The notes beneath the pieces are model-generated. The model ran no database searches. It worked only from the letters and a program-made list of their open reading frames with translations, and was not told the origin of the DNA. From assembly GCA_948567375.1 (NCBI GenBank), contig OX419755.1:43219001-43283000 (forward strand): 64,000 nucleotides of DNA, read 5' to 3'. The DNA is from Lunularia cruciata (lineage: Eukaryota; Streptophyta; Marchantiopsida; Lunulariales; Lunulariaceae). The position numbers were made by a program, and so were the translations under genes. Each line of letters starts with the position of its first letter. The first letter of the stretch is position 1. Of this stretch, positions 44,460-56,379 are shown in pieces.

Positions 44460-47400
44460 GTGGTAATGCTAGAAGTTATCATTGCTATGTAGCAACAAAA
44501 TGAGTATCTTATTCAATTATTGGAGGAGAGAGATATTATCAATGACAAGAGTACATAGAGAGAGTGGCATTTCAAGACGGAGAAGAGCGAATTTGATTTC
44601 CAATGCCATAGGTATTTGAAGGTCAAGAATCTCCTAGGTGAAATGGGGAATTGTGTATTTGATTGTAAATGTTATTTTGCAATTACAAAGCTTTGAGATG
44701 AATGGAGACAAATGCTCTTGGCTTCAAGCCAATTAGATTGAATGGAAAATTTATGGTGGCAATTTTGGGTGGAGCAAGCTCAATGCATTTTGTTGCAAAA
44801 ATCTAGACATGGGAAGAATTTAGGAGCACCATAATTGGGAGACTCCAAATGGTAAATGTTACATAAGCCACACAAGATAGATTAGTAAAATTGAAGCAAG
44901 TTGGTTTTATGCAAAGTTATATCACTCAATTCCAAAACACCATAATGAAAATTCTAGAGATACTAGAAAGTGAAGCTTTGGATTAATTTGTGAAGGGCTT
45001 GAAATCATGCACCAAATTGAAAATGACCATATGGGAGCACAAACACTAGAAGAAACTATGCAATTGAATGAGCACTTTGATTCCTTGGTTGCTACAACTT
45101 GGTCTTGAGATTAGAGTAAGCTTTGGAGAGATTTTTTTTATTTTTACCATATGGATCAAGCTAATTATGCAAGGAGAATCTGATGAGGGTAAATAATCTC
45201 TACAAGCAATGGTGATCAAATAGTGCAAAAACTTTTAGAGGTGTTTTTGTATGATCGTCCAAAATGGTTACCTTCCAATCAAGGTATGCCTTTCAAGATT
45301 GTGCTATTTCCTAGTAGTAGTCTTATGAGTAGACCAATCTATAAGCTCTCACCAAAGGAGTTAAAAGAGCTTCGAACAACACTAACCAAGTTGTTGGAGA
45401 AGGACTTCATACAACGTAGTACATTTCCTTGGGGAGCACTAGTACTTAGTACCAAAAAAGGATGGAGGATTTTGATTTTCTATTATGGACTACTAGGCTA
45501 ATAAACAAACCATGAAGAATATGTATCACTTGCCTTGAATTGATGACTTGTTGGATCAATTGAGTGAAGGACAATATTTCTCCAAGTTGGATCTTAAAAA
45601 TGACTATTGGAAAATTCACATTGATAAAGAAGATGTGAAAAAACTATCTTTTGCATATGGGCATTTTGAGTGGAGAGTTTTACCTTTTGGGCTCACTAAG
45701 ACAATTTTCATGGATCAAATGCATTGGGTGTTGGATGGGCTATTGGATTGATATGTTGTGATGTTCTTGGATGATATTTTAGTCTATAGTGAGATGGAGG
45801 CATAACACAAGAATCATGTACAAAAAATCCTAAGATAACTTTTCCAATGGAAGTTTTATTGCAAGAAGTTAAAGTGTATCTTTTGGCTGAAAAAGTTATC
45901 TCCTCGGGTCATAAGGTCTCATCGGAGGGGATCAAGATGGAAGAGGAGAAAAACAAGTCCATTACTGATTAGCCTACTCTTAAGGATGTCACAAAGTATA
46001 AGCATTTATTGGATTGGCAAGTTTTTATTGATGGTTCATTAATTCCTATACTCATATGGCCGCATAGTTGACCGATCTCTTAGGGAAGACATCAAGCTTT
46101 CAATGGACCACCAAGCACAAATAAGCATTCAATCCTCAATGCCCTATCACAATGATCTAATTTGAAGACTCTTCTTGAATCTCTCATAACAATAGCAATT
46201 ACAATAGTGTCAGTTGACTCGAAAGGACCAAATTGCTTTTAGGACCACTTTACAACAAGACCCCTTCTTTCAATTGGTACAAGGTCATCTTGCAACAGAT
46301 GAAAAGGAATAAAACAATTTTTCCTTCAAAGAAGACCTTATATTCTTTGAGCACCAGATCTATGTTCTAGCTAAGGGTGATCTACAACGTGTGCATCTTT
46401 AAGATACCTATGATTTACCAATTGTTGGTTATATGGGTGTAGAAAAAACCTTGGGTACACTAAAACATCAATGGTGGGAGCCTAGCATGGCACAAGAGGT
46501 TTGAAAGTTTGACCAATCTTATGAGAGCTACTAATATAACAAAACCAATAATTAGAAGTAGAGTGGACTCCTTCAACCACTACCAATTCCATCTACTTGT
46601 AAGCTTAGACCTCATCACATCCTTGCCAAATATGGACTAGGGCCATACAACCATCATAGTGTTTGTTAATAAGCTCAACAAGCAAAATCATTTGGCTCCT
46701 ACCATGGATACAATTGATGCTTCAACATTGGCCCAAATCTACTTAGATACCATCTTCAAGCACCATGAGATGCCAAGTTTTCTCATCTCTAATTAAGATC
46801 CTTTCTTTGTTGATAAATTTTGGCAAACACTTTTTAATCTCCTTGGTACAAAGCTTGTGTTATCTACAACTTATCATCCTCAAATTGATGGAAAAAAAAA
46901 TGAGCAAATTATACTTTGGAGGAGATGTTATGTGCCTTTATCAATGTTCACCACATTGATTGGGATACTTGTCTTGTATCTATCAAGTTTGTCTACAATA
47001 ATTCCAAGCATGCAACTATTGGCATTTCTTCCGTCTTCCTTAATTTTGAGCAAGATACACTTGTTCTAGATTCTCTCCTTGCTCCTCTGCCATCTTAGGT
47101 CCATCATACTTCTACCTTCTTGTCCATGTTATCTAAATCACTCCTCCAAGCCAAGTCTCATCTTCTCATTGCTCAAAATTGGCAAAAGAAACATGCGGAC
47201 AACATTGTTGTGATCTTACCTTTCAACTAGGTGATAAAGTCATGCTTTCATCTAGTAACCTTCCTCTCCCACTTGATACCCAAGTCCATAAACTTTCTCC
47301 CAATTGGATAGGTCTATTTGAGATTACTCATATAATTTCTCTTGTTACCTACCAAGTTGATCTCTCTAGTCATATGCAAATCCATCCTATCTTCCATGTG

Positions 47401-47630
47401 ACAAAGTCAAAACCTTTGTTTCTAACCCCTCTTCCTTTTCCACTTGTGTCCAACTTGCTCTTCCTCCCATCCCTATCAATAATCATAAGGAATATGAAGT
47501 TGATAATATACTTGTACGTCACGACATCTAGCATAGCCGCCAACAACACATTGAATATAATTTCCTTTGGAAAAGGTATCTCCTTCATGATGCCACATGG
47601 GATTCTTTTTCTCATCTCCAAAATGAATAG
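44460..47630 (+). pseudogene. gag-pol relic of the degenerate chromovirus
   Basis: Gag similarity runs from 44460 (homologous to 6254 on) to 45110. RT shows LSPKELKELRTTLTKLLEKDFIQ (split over frames), LDLKNDYWKIHI and [16 protein letters not shown], then FLDDILVYS near 45770. Integrase shows LSTTYHPQIDG and YNNSKHATIG. The C-terminal chromodomain region reads EYEVDNILV, a stop, then FLWKRYLLHDATWDS. At the site of TGA 8074 in the intact copy this one has CAA, and at TGA 6668 it also has CAA. At 9571 and 10177 it has the same stops. No part is functional. Confidence 0.85.
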
Positions 47631-47697
47631 ACAACACTACAAGAGTTCAAAGATTCTATGGCAACAAAGACATCATCAACTAGCAACAAGGGAATAT

Positions 47698-48108
47698 GTA
47701 ACAATATAGAGTTAGCAGACAAGTTACTAGAAGCTAATGAGTTAATAGTTTAAGTTAAATATAGCAAAAAAAAGAAGCAAAACTAGCCTAAGAATGTTCT
47801 AAAAGCATCAAGAAAGATTATGGGTAGAATATTCTAGATGCACATAGGAAGCTTCTTGGTGAGAAACTTCTAGGGACTTTCCACTAATAGAGTAACTTAT
47901 ACACCAAAAAAACGGCTAGATTAGCTTGCACTCCAAGTAAGACTACTCCTAGAAAGAGCCTTCCTTGGAATTCTTGTACCCATGTGTTATCTATAAATAC
48001 CCAAGCCAAACTCAAGCTAGGCATTTGGAGTTTCCATCACTTGAGAATCCCAAGGTGATCTTCCACTCTGGTCTTCCATTTTGTTAATTCTCTCCTTGGT
48101 CTTTTACT
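47698..48108 (+). repeat. right LTR of the degenerate chromovirus
   Basis: It begins TGTAACAATATAGAG after the purine tract CAACAAGGGAATA and ends about TGGTCTTTTACT. The TATA box is shifted to CTATAAATACCC near 47990. Confidence 0.85.
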
Positions 48109-48653
48109 TCAGTCTTGGCCATAGTCCATGCTCACCTCTTTCCCAATTGGCCTATTCCATTCTTACTTCTTTTTTTTTACCTTCTTAGGGTCTTATATTT
48201 GGCACATACTTTCTTGCTTATATAGGCACTCTTGCCACACTTATGGATATTTGATAGTACTATTTGCAATACTTCCTCCACTTTGTTAAGGCCATGCATG
48301 TTCCTACAACTATTAGATGAGTGGTGTATGCAACAAATAGCTCTCCCTATAGTCATGGACAGATGCAACCTTATAGTGCAAGATGCCACAACACAACAAC
48401 ATATATTGGAGCCTGGGCTCCAGTGTTCCCTTGTTTAGCAAACAAGTTCTTACATGGGAGCCCGTCCTTTCTGTTGAGACCTATCATGATAGTGGATTCA
48501 AGCAATTATACCTTCCAAACATATCTTCAATTGGCTTGCGACTTATTACCAAACCCTACATGCACGTCACTTGTTAAGTTTATTGACTTTGTATCCCTAG
48601 ACTTTAGGAATCTTTAAGCAGATCTCAATGAGCATATGCACACACTTACAAGC
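48109..48653 (+). pseudogene. decayed RT element, part 2
   Basis: It continues the element cut by the chromovirus. The region from about 48260 to 48653 aligns with the minus-strand copy at 57200-57740: GAGTGGTGTATGCAACAAAT with GAGTGGTTTAGACTCCAAAT, then CTCCCTATAG.CATGGA, then FIDFVSLDFRN with FADFVSLDYRK, and NEHMHTLTS with NEHMHTHTF. The reading frame is lost repeatedly. It ends at the insertion of a solo LTR. Confidence 0.7.
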
Positions 48654-49250
48654 TGTAAAACTCTAAGGACAAGAGAACTCTCCAAGAGATATACAAGAGA
48701 GAAAAACACAAGTTTCACACTCAATCCTCTGATGCCTCAAACACCTGCTCTTTATTATGTAGCAAAGAGGATCCCCTCAAAAGAAGCTCTACCCTTGGAT
48801 CAGATACATGGATTGGTGAACTTTCAGCAAGCTCCATCCTTGGACTAGTTGTTTGGATGGGTGACATGTCAGTCCTTGTCCTATCTAGTTGGTCAAATGG
48901 GTTTGACTGAAGGGCATCTGTGGAGAATCTTCCTATAGGGAGCTCAGAATCACCTAGGTGAGGTAGCATTGGAAAGCTCTCAATGAGAAAAATCATAGGG
49001 GGGAGAAGGCAAGCCTTTTTACTCCTTAAGGGGCACATATATTTCCATTTTCAAGGTTGAATTCATCAATTAAGGCCTCCAAAATTGGCTTTAAAGTTTT
49101 GAGGCTATTTTTGGCTTTTGCACTATTAGAAGAAGTACTCTTTTGGTGACACCTCTGTCTGATCTACTAGCCCATTGTACACAACATCCTTCTAGATGTT
49201 ACCAAGCCAATTTTCACCTCTAGATAATATACCTAGCTGCTTGTATTACA
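48654..49250 (+). repeat. solo LTR, family B, inserted in the RT element
   Basis: It starts TGTAAAACTCTAAGG and ends CTTGTATTACA (597 bp). It is flanked by CAAGC and CTAGC, a 5-bp direct repeat with one mismatch. The related copy at 56.4-57.8 kb has no such insert: its sequence passes from NEHMHTHTF straight into the part that here starts at 49251. It is related to 1-413. The best explanation is recombination between two LTRs of a lost element. Confidence 0.7.
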
Positions 49251-49696
49251 CTAGCATCCTCACTAATGCATCTCTACTTGATATAGCTAGGATCCTCTTG
49301 GAAGAAAGGCTTTGGAGCTTGGCTCCAAGATTCACCCTTGATTGACAACTTTTGGTTTTCATCTAAGGAGTGTACCATAGCACTATGATTGAGGTTGGGT
49401 CTCCCACATCCAACTCTCATAGTGTTGTTAGCCTAATACACATGTGATTCTCCATGAGACATGCAAGAGGTACACTTTGTACAATGTGTAGTAGGTGGGA
49501 GAGCACACCAAAGTCCATAAATTAATTTGTGATACAATTGCTTAGATTCTTTGAGCTACATAGGCCCAAGTTCAGGTTGAGCAATGGTTGGATCTACCAA
49601 GACCACCTATCCATTGGGTGCAAGTAGATATTGTTACTAACATGGATGCTTGTCACACTTTGCATGATGTGATGTTGGAAAACCCTCGATGAGCGG
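49251..49696 (+). pseudogene. decayed RT element, part 3 (C-terminal region)
   Basis: FGAWLQDSPLIDNFWFSSKE aligns with SRGWLHASPLIENFCFKSEE of the other copy. Next come LRLGLPHPTL, and later QVEQWLDLPRPPIHW, aligning with QIEMWLDLPRPPPCW. In the other copy the intervening part has a Cys/His cluster (CTC, DTHGMHILHC, GGEHTRVHDA) that is ruined here. It ends at the second solo LTR. Confidence 0.7.
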
Positions 49697-50322
49697 TGTA
49701 ACAATACGGATTTTATAGATGAGTTAGTCAAGACTAAAAAAGTAGCAAATAGGCCAAATTAGCCAAGAATTATAAGAATATTCTAGAAGCATCTAGGAAG
49801 CTTCTTGGTACCTTCCAAGTATCGAGTAATGTATATGCCAAATGGTAACTTCTAGGAGGAAACTTCTTGGCTAGCTTAGATTGCACGTCAAGTAGGTGAC
49901 TCTAAGAAAGAAACTTCTTGAGAATTTTCCCGACTAGCTTAGCTTGCATGCCAAGTAGTCAGCTTCTAAAAGGAAGCTTCTCAAGAAACTTCCCAATTAA
50001 CTTAGCTTGCACTCTAAGAAGGCAATTTTTAGGAAACTTCCTGAGAAGCTTCTCAAGAGCCTTGTATGTCTCTATAAATACCAAAGTCCAAGCTCATGGT
50101 AAGCATTAGGACTTTTCCTCATCCAAGAGCCCCATAGCTTGCACTCTAAGAAGGCAATTTTTAGGAAACTTCCTGAGAAGCTTCTCAAGAGCCTTGTATG
50201 TCTCTATAAATACCAAAGTCCAAGCTCATGCTAAGCATTAGAACTTTTCCTCATCCAAGAGTCCCAATGTGATCTTTCACTCCAATATTCCATTCTCCTA
50301 TTTCTCTCCTTGGTCTTTTACA
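49697..50322 (+). repeat. solo LTR of the chromovirus family, with a 132-bp internal duplication
   Basis: It begins TGTAACAATACGG and ends TGGTCTTTTACA, like the chromovirus LTRs. Positions 50003-50134 and 50135-50266 are near-identical, so it carries two TATAAATA boxes. The phased GAA-TA-TTC-TA-GAA core is at 49776-49788. No primer site or coding part follows. The sequence on its two sides joins into one RT-element sequence that is uninterrupted in the copy at 56.4-57.8 kb. The flanks AGCGG and AACAG do not form a clean target duplication. Confidence 0.85.
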
Positions 50323-50735
50323 AACAGAGTCTTTGGCATGAGCAAGCATACAAGTGGGAGCAGCAATGATCATTGCCTCTAGGAGCAAGGAGTACCACTA
50401 TGCATCCCGACTATCCTTGGATACCTTTGTCCCCCTAGCATTTGAGATTTTTGGGCACTTACATCACCATTTTAACGATCTACACAAGAATGTAGCATGA
50501 GGTTCTTTGCCTAGGAGAGGAGCACTAGTTGTCTCTTCAGCCATGCTCACATCCTATTACCGACAATGCATATCAATCACTTTGCAATCCACTCAAGCTC
50601 TTCTCCCACGAGCAGCTATATTAGACACACCCAGCATGGCTAGGGTCCTCCCTCCTCACTTAACAAACATACCATTGGAGGACCTCTACCACACAGTTCA
50701 AGAGAAGACTATCATCTCATCCATAGTTTTTTAGG
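50323..50735 (+). pseudogene. decayed RT element, part 4 (C-terminal end)
   Basis: SSAMLTSYYRQCISITLQSTQA aligns with SQAMLISYPRQRVSVTLQHSRA of the minus-strand copy. In the recalled plant family this region is the end of the protein (xxLRAFYRQRVSVALQRAQA). The alignment and the element end near 50730. Confidence 0.65.
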
Positions 50736-52656
50736 TGCTTGTTGTTGGCATGATTTTCACCTATAGTACCTTCAGGCATTACTTCTATATGTCTTTTTTA
50801 GCCATTTGGGACTATTGCCTTGCACTCTTTATTCTTCTCGCACATGTTTGTGTCTTGTACTCCTTTCCCCTTTCCTTCAATGTACTATTTATATATTCAT
50901 TTATAGCTTGCATGAAGTAATGAAATGATGTCAATATGCCATTGTAGGTATCCTGGAACATGTCTTTGGTCATTATCTTTGTCTGTAACCAAATTCATTC
51001 CAAAATTCAAATAGAGTGCTAGATTTAAATTCGATGTTTTATCCACAAGACTATATGATTTGGTTTCTTTTCTTTCATAGTAGAATGGTCGTCTTAGATG
51101 TTATATCCATGACTTCCGATCTCACAATATGTAAACTCTTTTATATCCTCAAAATGAAAATTCCATGAAAATCTCTCTTGTTAAATTGGACAAAGGTAAA
51201 GAAAGATTCTAAAATAAGCTGCACAGAATCCAACAAAGAAGAGTTCTTCTAAAAATATAAGCATTGTAATTTGAGGTAATAAGTAAATCCAATATATCCA
51301 AGTTCCATTGCATGTATATGATGAAGAATGGAGCTTGAGAACGCTTGCCATTCTCAACGGAAAGATCTTTATCTCTTTTTATCATATTCCCAACTTCCTA
51401 TGGGGGTTTGGTAGTGGACTCTTGCTACACTATCGAGAGCAGTGGGACGCATTGAGATGAACTTGTCCCCTTGTGGGTCGTTAATACTCAATAATTATTG
51501 GCCGTGCTTTCTACTCATGGAGAATTCTAGAGGTTTGACTGAAGTTTTAAAATCTCTACTCAAACACGTGAACAAGTGCTCTTCCCTATTGTTGCCAATG
51601 GTTTATTGCCCCATAAGAGACCAACCCCGAGGACCGTTTCACCACTGCCTGGCAGAAAGTGACGAAATTCAGCCCTTGCTTTCACGTTGTGTACTCTAGT
51701 TACTGTACAATTGTAACGAATTATGTCAGACTCTGGGTTCATGCGCAGTTATCCTCGTACTATTCTCATGTTGACTGAGACCGGTGCAGTTTTCTCCAAG
51801 ACTGAAGTGTAGATAATTCGTATCCTGGATCGACTGTCTAGAGGAGCGAGTATCCTTCGAGGTTCTTCTCAACATGGCCTTCTACAACTCCATGTGGGGA
51901 TGCTCAATTGATCCGTCGTCTGGGAGTGTTTTCCAGATGTAACGTAATCCCAGATGACCCACCAGTGTAGGATTTAATAACACTACCATATAACGCTTTC
52001 CTGCATTTCAAATACGTATTTGTACAGCCACGTGATACCTCGTCCAACATGTAACTCCACCACCTAAAACAGTGCAAGCAAACAAGTTTTACATGCATTC
52101 TGCGAACTTGTCGCAACGTGAAACATACATAAAAAGGACGTGCACAACCTCCAAAAATTGTAGCAAGTGCTTTGTAACTTATTAATTTCAAGATGGTGTC
52201 TACAACCCACTGGTAGACAACCATAAGAATGTCATTAAATCGAGCAATATGCAGGCTTAAGCCTCTAACTTCATTACCGAGAGCCCTGTGTATGATTCAG
52301 AACAATTTGAACGGCTGGACTTGTCAGTACTTGAACTGGTTTCCTGGGTAAGTCAAGAATGTGTCAAAGTATGGAGCTAATCTCCAGAGTGAACCCACAA
52401 TATTCTTCAAGGGTTACCCTTGTGGTAGAATTGACAATGAATGAATGTGATACGATACTTTGACTCGGGAAAGTGAATTTTGAACCACTCCTATAACTAG
52501 CGTTCCCTCCACTGTTCTGAAGGAGATGAAGCGTTGCTTCTGGCCCTGCGTTCTGTTCTCTAAGTATGTTGGTGAAGAATACCATTAGAGCACAATGACC
52601 ACGAATGGGTACTCCGTGGAATAGATATGATTCGTACTTACAGATGACACCTATGT
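50736..52656. other. intergenic; 3' flank of the pfkB kinase at its right end
   Basis: No gene is recognised to about 52.2 kb. The open frame at 52364-52717 on the minus strand overlaps the kinase 3' end out of frame and is not a gene. About 52240-52656 is probably the kinase 3' UTR. Confidence 0.5.
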
Positions 52657-55630
52657 TCACGCGTTGACACTTTGCTCCTCGTTGATACTGAGGTTGGCCA
52701 AGCCCTCCAACATACATGCAACAGTAGGGACAGAAGAGGCCAAGTCTCTGGCATCTTCCTCTTTTAATCGAGTGCCTTGCTGACCAACAACCACGGCAGC
52801 TACTCTAGCTGCTAAGCTACCAATTCCTTTCAGGTCTGGAATTCCCCTCAATAAGCCGTAGAGAACGCCCGCTGCATAAGCGTCACCGGCTCCGCATGTG
52901 TCGACCGGCACGCAAGGAGCAGGATGTACATATGAAACTTCTCCCTTCAACCCGATGTATGATCCCCGAGCACCGTCCGTGACTGACACTAGAGGGCAAA
53001 CCTTACTCAACTGCTGGGCAGCTGTAGCGGGGCTCATATTTCCGTCACAATTCAAAAGGGCCCTGGCTTCATCACTGTTGCAGAAAACCATGTCTGTACT
53101 TCCTGACATGACATCCCTGCATCCAAGATATAGACACATAAAATGTAACAATCAAAGTCAAAGATAAAGTTGGAGGTCTGTGGACTTGTTGCTGCAAAAG
53201 ATTTAATTTGGCACCCCTCCAGTCATACCTACGTATGCTACTGCACGTCCCCGACCCCTCTCACCATGATCATCTTCATAAAGGAGTCTTGACAACGCAT
53301 ATGAAATCCACTCACCACATCTTCTCTCGATGACGGTTTACACAGGAAATGTCACTGGCCGTGAGGGCGACCAGTATACCCTGTTCACGGGCTGATTTGC
53401 AGGCCTTTGCTATAGACTCCACAGTTTCCAATAATTCCCACAAATAACCCTCAACAACAAGTACCTTAGAGCATGATATTTGGTGTTTCAGCGCCTTGTC
53501 ATAGTTGATAATAGACGACATTCCCTGTATTAGGAAACCACACCGTAATCCGCTTAGTGTTCAACAAAGTGAGGTGTTTGCGTCAGTTTCTACAGAGGTT
53601 TCATGAGCATCAACCCGGTTAGACAATCTCCCCGTGCGCTAAATTATGACTCTTTAATAATCACAATTTCGGGAATAATCGAAAAGGTGGTTTAATTTTT
53701 AGCAAATCAATTTACACCACCTTAGTCCGCTGGTCTGAAGCCGTAGCACTAGAGCAAAAACAGGAAGAAGCGCCTCTGGTGAGTAACATTTCACCGCAAT
53801 CAACTCAACTAACCTGGTAAGAAAGCATGGTCCGTTGGGCATCCGGGGTGGTTAAGACAATGACGGTCCCTGTTGTTCCATTTGAAATGGGTTTCGACAA
53901 GAAATGAACATTTGCTCGCTTCAACTTTGTTCTGTGCCACAATCATTAGGACTTTGTGAGTTCAACAACGACAATCATTTGTGTTTCGACGGTATCCGAC
54001 CAGCAATCTCGAAAGACGAATTCCAAGCATACGAAGATAAACAACAGAAAATGGGAAGGCACTCCATAGTCTAAGACGATGACCAAAGCTGACGAAGCTG
54101 TAAGCTAAGACAGGAAGTACATGTACTAAATCGCAACTCAACCTAACTGGCAATACACCCTGCGAGAAGAACCAGGTATGCATTCAGGGTACAGACAACA
54201 CGACATAACCAGGACATCGACTTCATCAGGATTCTCGTTATACTTACTCCAAGCCCGCAATTATAACCTCCACCGTATTGGCTTGCGAGTTAACTTGAAC
54301 TATGTAACCGAAAAGACTAGAAAGAGGAGAAGCAGCGTGAGAGTCATTAGCCCTAGAAAAGAGGCGGAACCACACACCTGTAAAAGTCACCGAGAGGATC
54401 ACTCCCAACACTTCCCGTCATAGCCACATTTATCGGGGAGTCTCCGTTGTAACCCATCCCAAGCCTTGCAAGAGCTACCAGAGTATTGGAAAGGGAGCCC
54501 CCTGCAGTGACTTTGTAGCTGCACCCATCTAGTGCTCTCAGACAGTTACCTCTCTCCTCGTGATTCACAACCTTTCTGGTACCTTTCTCTAAGCCTAAAC
54601 CTTGCAAAAACCCGTCTTCAACAATTCCCGAGAAATCCACCTGCGATAACCAATTCCGCGAATGGTCTCTAGTAAGTACAAATTCAGTCTCAATCGGATA
54701 CTTGACACCTGAACCAGTATGGAACCAGTTTTACTGACAAACACATGATAATCCAGATTCTTCTCTTTTTACGATAGCGGGGACTGACAAGACGCGGTTA
54801 TGCGGGTGTGTCATTCCAGCCACATGAGTGAAAAATACAAATTAATATTGCGTGCTATGCTTGGATGCGGTAAATGGCAACTATAGCTAAAAGAACTGGC
54901 TTGGGTAATCAGCAAAAGAAAGACACCAGTGGCAAACGAACACTGAAAATGTTGTTGATAAACTACAATCCAGCAGACTCAACTATATAGTTGTATGAGT
55001 CAAACTGTAAACACCATATGTTACCCACAGTCACTTGCAAGGAATCTTGAGGCCGTAAAAGAGAATAGCTAAAAAGTAAAGGAGAAATAATATTCTTAAA
55101 TTCCTGCAGAAGTAGCTCCGAAATTCTGTTCCCAGGGTCAATTCTCTTAAGTGCACAATACAAGTAAGACATGTCAAACAGGGAGCTAAACGCCACTGCT
55201 AGGCGTAATTTAGTCAAATTACCATGGCTTGTCCTAATCCCACCACGTCCCACCGGTCAGGCATCCTCATCTCGGGTATACCATAAGGCTGGAGATCCTT
55301 CTCAAACTCGTCCGAATCTTCTAGCTCAAGACTGGCTTCGCTTTCCTCGTAACGGCAGCGAATTGAAGTCCTAGAGCGTTGAACTCCGCTAGAACAAGCA
55401 CGTCTTGCAACCCTCCCCTCGTAATTTCTGCCTACGAGCAGTTGCGTTACTACACCATTGCTTTTCTGAGACTGCTGCGAACTAGTGCAAGCAGACACAG
55501 CGCCACACCGAAATGATACAACATCTACTACTCTTCTCTCCACCGCAATGTCCGTGACGCTGCCGCTGATGCTACGTCCAGCTCGAAGCAATGGCTCGGC
55601 GTTCGCATATAAACTGACGATTTGCGCCAT
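52657..55630 (-). CDS. pfkB-family carbohydrate (ribokinase-like) kinase, probably plastid-targeted
   Basis: Transfers phosphate from ATP to a sugar or nucleoside hydroxyl; the exact substrate cannot be read. Exons on the minus strand: 55223-55630, 54378-54640, 53814-53931, 53316-53524 and 52657-53116, giving 485 residues. The first about 110 residues are Ser/Arg/Val-rich and low in order, like a chloroplast transit peptide. RWDVVGLGQAMVDFSG (about 126-141) opens the fold, AGGSLSNT (182-189) is the sugar-binding Gly-Gly motif, and exon 3 has NGTTGTVIVLTTPDAQRTML. VTDGARGSYIG and the second pfkB signature VDTCGAGDAYAAG follow, with catalytic Asp411. VVGQQGTRL is near the end. It resembles the Arabidopsis At1g19600-type plastid pfkB kinases. 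All introns are GT-AG. Confidence 0.9.
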
Positions 55631-56379
55631 GTTGTTTAATTTCGTCCGTCAGCAATCACACGAACATCCCAACTCAGTTCCTCCTCAACTTCACCCAGCT
55701 GACCTCCTTGCGATCCCACCGAGCTCCTTGCAGAACCAGAGCTGTGGTAGGCAACGGACAGCGGAGCTTGAAATTCTCTTTCCTTTTCTCTTCTTCCACA
55801 GTCTTTGAGCAGCTCTGTAACCTCGAGCTCGCCTTACTTCAATTCGGACGCGCGACACCTCCCAGACTAAAAACGCTCCACGTCAGTTTACACTATCCAC
55901 TAGATTCTCATGGTCACATCTGACGGCGCTATGAGATCCCCAAATCTCAGGATTCTCTTTGCTTTTCCTCTGAGGCCCTCTCCAGTTCGGTGGATGTGAG
56001 CACCCTGTCTCATAAATGCGAATTACAGGATCCCGCAGCTATTCTTGGCTCTTAAACAAATGGAGGTTCCTTTTTATCATGGCACATTGGCCAACATAGA
56101 CTTAGCTCGCTAATGTAAACCATATCCGGTATCTAGTTTAGGAATAATTGATAAGAGTATGCTCTGTGTGAGAAATTGAAGTACCTCATAGACTATTTTT
56201 GTGTGGAGTATATCAAATTTTAATCATTGTGATAAAAAATAAAACACACACAAAAATATATACCCTCCAGGAAGAAATTTTAATTGAGTACAAAGCACCA
56301 ACGGGTACAAGAGGGAAACAAGGCAAAGAGCACAATGAAACCCAAGGGGAGGCAACAAAGCAAGCAGCTGAAAAACAAC
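55631..56379. other. 5' flank of the pfkB kinase, then intergenic
   Basis: Likely 5' UTR and promoter of the kinase to about 55.9 kb. The open frame at 55485-55808 on the plus strand is antisense to exon 1. Nothing else is recognised. Confidence 0.4.

Larger units (their letters stand above)
43786..48108 (+). mobile_element. degenerate chromovirus, relative of 5574-11202, internally deleted
   Basis: LTRs at 43786-44202 and 47698-48108 are diverged from each other and from the younger element. The order matches the intact copy: decayed primer site (44204), leader ORF relic, gag (44460-45110), RT (45223-45800), integrase (about 46320-47100) and chromodomain relic (about 47480-47630). Two internal deletions are evident. 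Gag jumps to just before RT (about 45110), losing the zinc knuckle and protease. RT jumps to the end of RNase H at about 46125. Stops and frameshifts are frequent. No convincing target duplication remains. It interrupts the RT element of 41.8-50.7 kb. Confidence 0.9.

Noticed and set aside
52364-52717. 117-codon open frame on the minus strand
   Set aside because: It overlaps the 3' end of the pfkB kinase out of frame and otherwise lies in its probable 3' UTR.
55485-55808. 107-codon open frame on the plus strand
   Set aside because: Antisense to the transit-peptide exon of the kinase; no motif.
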